Source: Alitiscatomonas aceti
GTDB lineage: Bacteria > Bacillota > Clostridia > Lachnospirales > Lachnospiraceae
Assembly (NCBI RefSeq): GCF_025567195.1
Contig: NZ_JAOQJF010000017.1
Coordinates: forward strand, 1 to 64,000
DNA length: 64,000 nt
Direction of reading: 5' to 3'
In this document: piece after piece, positions 59,808-64,000 of the stretch
Position numbering within the stretch: position 1 is the first letter of the stretch
Layout: every line of letters begins with the position of its first letter
Translations under genes and position numbers: made by a program
Notes under the pieces: generated by a model
The model's database searches: none
The model's input: only the letters and a program-made list of their open reading frames with translations
What the model was told of the DNA's origin: nothing

Positions 59808-60668
59808 ATGAAGATCACAGAAATCTTATCCCAGGAAAAACCAGTTCTTTCCTTTGAAGTGTTCCCTCCCAAAAAAGAGAGCGCATATGAGACCGTGGAG
59901 CAGGCGGCGGTGGAGATCGCCAGGCTTTCCCCGTCGTTTATGAGCGTCACCTATGGGGCCGGCGGCGGCACCAGCCAGTATACGGCGGACCTGGCGGCCT
60001 GCCTGGCGAAAAAATACGGAGTCACGTCCATGGCCCATCTGACCTGTGTTTCCTCCACCAGGGAGCATGTGATGGGCGTGGTGGAACGGCTCAGGGAAAA
60101 CGGGATCGAAAACATCCTGGCGCTCCGGGGGGATATCCCTTCGGACGGTCATGTGGAAAAGGATTACAGCCACGCCAGTGACCTGGCGGCAGAGCTGGCG
60201 GCCATGGGAGATTTCTGCATCGGCGGCGCCTGCTATCCAGAGGGCCATCCCGAATCGAAGAATAAAGCAGAGGACATCCGGTATCTGAAGGAAAAGGTGG
60301 ACGCAGGCTGCAGCTTCCTGACGACCCAGATGTTTTTTGACAACGATCTGTTCTACAACTTCCTTTACAGGATCCGGGAGGCTGGGATCGCCGTGCCGGT
60401 GGTGGCCGGGATCATGCCGGTAACAAACGCAAAGCAGATGAAACGGATCCTCAGCATGTCCGGAACGGTCCTTCCCACCCGTTTTAAAATGCTGTTAGAC
60501 AGGTTCGGGGACGATCCGGCGGCCATGAAGCAGGCGGGCGTCGCCTATGCCGTATCCCAGATCATCGATCTGGTGGCCAACGGGATCCATGCCATCCATA
60601 TCTATTCCATGAACAAGCCGGATGTGGCGGAGCAGATCAAGAGCAGCTTATCGGAGATCCTGGTATGA
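59808..60668 (+). CDS. metF: Methylenetetrahydrofolate reductase
   Basis: The 286-residue flavoenzyme reduces 5,10-methylene-THF to 5-methyl-THF, methyl donor for methionine synthesis. Barrel motifs are 'LSFEVFPPKKESAYETVEQA', 'FMSVTYGAGGGTSQYTADLA', 'NILALRGDIPSDGHV' and 'FLTTQMFFDNDLFYNFLYRI'. The family length fits the small bacterial type (E. coli MetF ~296). Its stop overlaps the next start (ATGA), joining it to the methionine synthase genes. Confidence 0.95.
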   Translation: MKITEILSQEKPVLSFEVFPPKKESAYETVEQAAVEIARLSPSFMSVTYGAGGGTSQYTADLAACLAKKYGVTSMAHLTCVSSTREHVMGVVERLRENGIENILALRGDIPSDGHVEKDYSHASDLAAELAAMGDFCIGGACYPEGHPESKNKAEDIRYLKEKVDAGCSFLTTQMFFDNDLFYNFLYRIREAGIAVPVVAGIMPVTNAKQMKRILSMSGTVLPTRFKMLLDRFGDDPAAMKQAGVAYAVSQIIDLVANGIHAIHIYSMNKPDVAEQIKSSLSEILV

Positions 60669-61336
60669 TGGAGGACGGGGTCCGCAGGAGCGAGGTGTTC
60701 CGGTATCTGGGATATGGGAACCGGGTCCCGGATGAGGAAACAGGAGAACTGGCAGAGGAATGTATAAAAGAGCTCCTGCGGGTATCAGAAGAGCGGATCT
60801 GTGTACGGGAGTTTCCGGTGACGGTGCGGGACGGGAGCCTGGACTGCGGCTGTTTCCAGACCTCCAGCAGAAGTCTTTTAAAGAACCTGGGCGGCTGCGC
60901 CCGGGTTCTTGTGATGGCGGCGACCCTGGGGACGGGAGTGGACCGGCTGCTCCTTAAGTACGGGAAGCTTTTTATGGCCAGGGCTGTGGTCATGCAGGCG
61001 GCAGCAGCGGCTCTGATCGAGGAGGTCTGTGACAGGAATTTTGAGTCCTGGCGAAAGGAATATGAGGAAAAGGGGCTTTACCTGCGGCCAAGATTTTCTC
61101 CGGGCTACGGAGATTTCCCGTTAAGCGTCCAGAAGGACCTTCTGGGAGGGCTGGAGGCCGGGAAGCGCCTGGGGATCACTCTGACAGAGGGAGGCCTTAT
61201 GATGCCGTCCAAATCCGTGACGGCGGTGATCGGGATCAGTCCGGTGAAGGGCTTCTGCCGGACAGAGGGGTGCGAGGCATGTGAAAAAAAGGACTGTCCG
61301 TACAGGAGGAGCCTGGGACAGGGAAGGGAGACGTAA
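60665..61336 (+). CDS. Stand-alone methionine synthase activation-domain protein
   Basis: The 223-residue protein matches the SAM-binding activation domain that is the C-terminal part of standard MetH. The family marks are 'RFSPGYGDFPLSVQKDLL' and 'LTEGGLMMPSKSVTAVIGIS'. The final segment, 'CRTEGCEACEKKDCPYRR', is cysteine-rich and may bind a metal or receive electrons. In this lineage the activation domain is coded apart and directly before MetH, which lacks it. It would re-methylate oxidised cob(II)alamin on MetH with SAM. Confidence 0.9.
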   Translation: MMEDGVRRSEVFRYLGYGNRVPDEETGELAEECIKELLRVSEERICVREFPVTVRDGSLDCGCFQTSSRSLLKNLGGCARVLVMAATLGTGVDRLLLKYGKLFMARAVVMQAAAAALIEEVCDRNFESWRKEYEEKGLYLRPRFSPGYGDFPLSVQKDLLGGLEAGKRLGITLTEGGLMMPSKSVTAVIGISPVKGFCRTEGCEACEKKDCPYRRSLGQGRET

Positions 61337-61342
61337 GGACAG

Positions 61343-63826
61343 ATGGATATCAGGGATGAACTGAAGCGGAGGCGGATCTTTTTTGACGGAGGCATGGGGA
61401 GCATGCTCCAGGAGCGGGGACTTCTGCCGGGAGAGCTGCCGGAGACATGGAATCTTTCTCATCCGGAGGCCGTGAAGGAGATCCACCTGGAATACTTAAG
61501 GGCCGGGGCCGATGTGGTGACAGCCAATACCTTTGGGGCCAACGGGTTCAAATATAAGAAAGACGAAGGATACAGCCTGGGATCCATTGTAACGGCGGGC
61601 GTTTCCCTGGCAAAGGAGGCTGTAAAGGAGGCCGGGCATGGATATGCGGCCCTGGATCTGGGGCCCACGGGGCGGCTTCTGGCCCCCTGCGGGGATCTGG
61701 ATTTCGAGGATGCATGTAAGGCGTATAAAGAGGTGGTGGAGGCTGGAGTCCGGGCAGGAGCCGACCTGATCGTCATTGAGACCATGGGAGACAGCTATGA
61801 GTTAAAGGCAGCGGTGCTGGCAGCCAAGGAGGTCTCATCCCTTCCGGTGTTCGCCACAGTGACTCTGGACGAAAAGGGGAAAATGCTCACGGGAGGAACG
61901 GTGGAAACGGCGGCCGCCCTCCTGGAGGGGCTGGGAGCGGACGTCATAGGCCTGAACTGTGGTCTGGGTCCGGTCCAGCTGCTGCCGTTCATGAAGCATT
62001 TAAGGAGCGTCTCATCCCTTCCTTTGATGGTAAATCCCAATGCCGGCCTTCCCAGGAGCGAGAACGGGCGGACCGTGTATGACATCGATGCCTGCGGCTT
62101 TGCCCAGGCCATGAAGGCCATGGCGGAATGCGGAGTTTCGGTCCTTGGCGGCTGCTGCGGGACCACGCCGGAGCATATCCGGAGACTTAGGGAGGCCTGC
62201 GGTCCGCTTCCTCTGCTTCCGGTGGAAAAAAAGGACCGGACGGTGGTCTCCTCTTACGGGCAGGCGGTGATCCTGGGCGAAAGGCCTGTGATCATCGGAG
62301 AGCGGATCAACCCCACGGGAAAACCCAGGCTTAAGCAGGCCCTGAAGGACCGGGATATGGCGTATATCCTGAACATGGCCGCCTCCCAGGAGGAGAATGG
62401 GGCGGATATCCTGGACGTGAACGTGGGACTTCCCGGCCTCGATGAGACGGCAGTGATGACAGAGACCGTAAGAGAGCTCCAGAGCGTAACAGATCTGCCG
62501 CTGCAGATCGATACCTCAGACGTAAAGGCCATGGAACAGGCCATGCGGATCTATAACGGAAAGCCTATGGTCAACTCTGTCAACGGAAAGAAGGAGGTCA
62601 TGGAGGCGGTGTTCCCGCTGGTGCGGAAGTACGGAGGCGTGGTGGTGGCCCTGTGCCTGGATGAAAACGGGATCCCGGAAACGGCGGCCAGAAGGCTTGC
62701 AGTGGCGAAAAAGATTTACGAGACGGCGGCCTCCTACGGTATTGAGAAGAAGGATATCCTGGTGGATGCCTTGTGCATGGCTGTGAGCTCGGATAAGAAC
62801 GGGGCCATGACCACCCTGGAGACTGTAAAACGGGTCAAGGAGGAGCTGGGAGGAAAAACCGTGCTGGGCGTGTCCAACATATCCTTTGGCCTTCCCATGA
62901 GAGAGCATATCAATTCTGCGTTCTTTCTGCTGGCGCTGGAAAACGGCCTGTCTGCGGCGATCATCAATCCTGGCCTCCCGGCCATGGCGGCCGCTTATAA
63001 GAGCTTTCTGGTCCTCCATGGGATGGATGAGAACTGCTCTGGCTACGTGGAAAAATACGGGCAGGAGGAGGCGGCCAGGAAGGCAGAACAGGAGGCCCGG
63101 AAGGAAGCGGCGGCTGGAATCCGGAAAAACGGATCCCAGGGAACTGGGGAAACTGAAAGTTCCGGAGGTCCCTATGGTCCGGCAGCGCTGGAAGGAGATC
63201 CGGCAGAGACTCCTTTAAAGCGCAGCATAAAGAAGGGGATGATCCAGGCGGCTGAAACGGCAGCCCGGAATGCCCTCCTTTCAGCAGATGCCCTGACCGT
63301 AATAAACCGGGAGATGATCCCGGCCCTGGACGAGGTGGGAAAGGGCTTTGAGGCCGGAACTGTGTTCCTTCCGCAGCTTTTAATGAGCGCAGAGGCTGCC
63401 CGGGCTGCCTTTGGGATCATGAAGGAAAAGATGACAAAAGACGGAGTGGAGCGGGAGAATCGGGGCGCGGTGATCCTGGCCACAGTCAAGGGAGATATCC
63501 ACGATATCGGAAAAAACATCGTAAAGGTCCTGCTGGAAAATTATGGCTTCCAGGTGCTGGATCTGGGGCGGGACGTACCGCCGGAGGCCGTCGTTTCCGC
63601 CGCCGTAAGGGAGCAGGTGCCGGTGGTGGGCTTAAGCGCCCTCATGACCACCACAGTCCCGGCCATGGAGGAGACCATCCGGCTCTTACGGGACCAGGCC
63701 CCCTGGGTAAAGGTCATGGTGGGCGGCGCGGTCCTTACAAAGGAGTACGCTGAGTCCATCGGTGCAGACGGTTATTGCAAAGATGCCATGGCCTCCGTGG
63801 ATTTTGCAGTCAAATATGTTAAATAA
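61343..63826 (+). CDS. metH: Cobalamin-dependent methionine synthase without activation domain
   Basis: The 827-residue enzyme makes methionine from homocysteine and methyl-THF. Domains in order: homocysteine-binding (about 1-295) with zinc cysteines in 'VIGLNCGLGPVQ' and 'VLGGCCGTTPEHI'; pterin-binding (about 308-570, 'VIIGERINPTGKPRLKQAL'); a charged Ala/Glu-rich linker (about 565-620); then cobalamin-binding cap and domain (about 628-827), with the B12 histidine in 'KGDIHDIGKNIVKVLLENYG'. The activation domain of MetH is absent and supplied by the previous gene. It begins 6 bases after that gene. Confidence 0.95.
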   Translation: MDIRDELKRRRIFFDGGMGSMLQERGLLPGELPETWNLSHPEAVKEIHLEYLRAGADVVTANTFGANGFKYKKDEGYSLGSIVTAGVSLAKEAVKEAGHGYAALDLGPTGRLLAPCGDLDFEDACKAYKEVVEAGVRAGADLIVIETMGDSYELKAAVLAAKEVSSLPVFATVTLDEKGKMLTGGTVETAAALLEGLGADVIGLNCGLGPVQLLPFMKHLRSVSSLPLMVNPNAGLPRSENGRTVYDIDACGFAQAMKAMAECGVSVLGGCCGTTPEHIRRLREACGPLPLLPVEKKDRTVVSSYGQAVILGERPVIIGERINPTGKPRLKQALKDRDMAYILNMAASQEENGADILDVNVGLPGLDETAVMTETVRELQSVTDLPLQIDTSDVKAMEQAMRIYNGKPMVNSVNGKKEVMEAVFPLVRKYGGVVVALCLDENGIPETAARRLAVAKKIYETAASYGIEKKDILVDALCMAVSSDKNGAMTTLETVKRVKEELGGKTVLGVSNISFGLPMREHINSAFFLLALENGLSAAIINPGLPAMAAAYKSFLVLHGMDENCSGYVEKYGQEEAARKAEQEARKEAAAGIRKNGSQGTGETESSGGPYGPAALEGDPAETPLKRSIKKGMIQAAETAARNALLSADALTVINREMIPALDEVGKGFEAGTVFLPQLLMSAEAARAAFGIMKEKMTKDGVERENRGAVILATVKGDIHDIGKNIVKVLLENYGFQVLDLGRDVPPEAVVSAAVREQVPVVGLSALMTTTVPAMEETIRLLRDQAPWVKVMVGGAVLTKEYAESIGADGYCKDAMASVDFAVKYVK

Positions 63827-63892
63827 ATATAAAAAAACTAAAGATAAGATAAAAAATATAAAGAAAAACCAATAAAAACAGGCGGTAATAAA

Positions 63893-63921
63893 TTGACATC
63901 ATTTGTGCAACATGGTATATT
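63893..63921 (+). promoter_or_regulatory. Strong promoter near the window end, target out of view
   Basis: Perfect TTGACA (63893-63898) and TATATT (63916-63921) are 17 bases apart in an AT-rich gap after metH. The transcript begins with the structured-looking TGTATC (63971-63976) / GATACA (63987-63992) pairing. The window ends before a gene is reached, so what it drives cannot be told. Confidence 0.7.
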
Positions 63922-64000
63922 AGGTATGTAATCGATAAAATCTATACGGAAATGCATAGACATAGAAAAAATGTATCTGTGGGGTAGGATACAGGCAACG

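Noticed and set aside
1..64000. CRISPR arrays, prophage, insertion sequences, rRNA
   Set aside because: No regularly spaced repeats, transposase, phage structural gene or rRNA sequence was found on either strand.

Overview
The window reads as chromosome of a Gram-positive anaerobe of the Lachnospiraceae (Clostridium cluster XIVa); the genus cannot be fixed from the sequence alone. Pointers are the strong GGAGG-type ribosome sites, SpoVB, CdaA/CdaR, VanR/VanS-like and KdpD/KdpE-like two-component systems, NifS/NifU plus MnmA, a split cobalamin-dependent methionine synthase, and clostridial families such as DUF6465, DUF3842, DUF1576 and DUF5722. Most of the window is GC-rich with GC-ending codons. 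The first ~3.65 kb is clearly AT-rich and looks acquired or decaying.

Layout. 1-3660: AT-rich segment with a lipoprotein, an ECF sigma factor and its probable anti-sigma partner (DUF4367), two tiny ORFs with strong Shine-Dalgarno sites, and a small secreted protein. 3730-12860: one long tight operon (plsC, pheA, ppx, ppk, patatin phospholipase, zinc-ribbon protein, tartrate/isopropylmalate-type dehydrogenase, trmO). 12864-14367: DUF1576 membrane protein split by a one-base frameshift. 14633-16689: 48-residue membrane peptide and a KdpD/KdpE-like system with no kdpABC. 16686-29386: mixed single genes for envelope (PdaA, CPBP protease, DUF5722, D,D-carboxypeptidase), a histone-tail-like DUF6465 protein behind a consensus promoter, RNA modification enzymes, NusG-II/ApbE/Gx transporter, and galT. 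29516-37283: c-di-AMP cyclase operon, HPr, a Wzy-like polymerase, an aminotransferase and an AI-2E family permease. 37377-43496: VanRS-like system with an 817-residue surface protein and an ABC exporter. 43506-48098: endonuclease IV, then a YdjI/YdjG/YdjH-like cluster and DUF3842. 48105-56240: M23 peptidase, apt, SpoVB-like flippase, nifS-nifU-mnmA-amidase, and tRNA-Ser(CGA). 56241-58033: an unusual alternating repeat, then aroF on the minus strand with its complete upstream control region. 58066-63826: cytidylate kinase-like protein, LysR regulator, and a metF / activation-domain / metH operon.

The most notable regulatory structure is upstream of the DAHP synthase gene. It has a consensus promoter, a 36-codon leader peptide packed with Tyr and Phe codons, competing RNA segments, and an intrinsic terminator just before the gene. 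This has the form of ribosome-mediated attenuation by aromatic amino acids. Other points of interest are the alternating TTTTGGGYATA repeat, the frameshifted DUF1576 gene, the YdjGHI-like cluster without PspA, and the AT-rich island with its two micro-ORFs.
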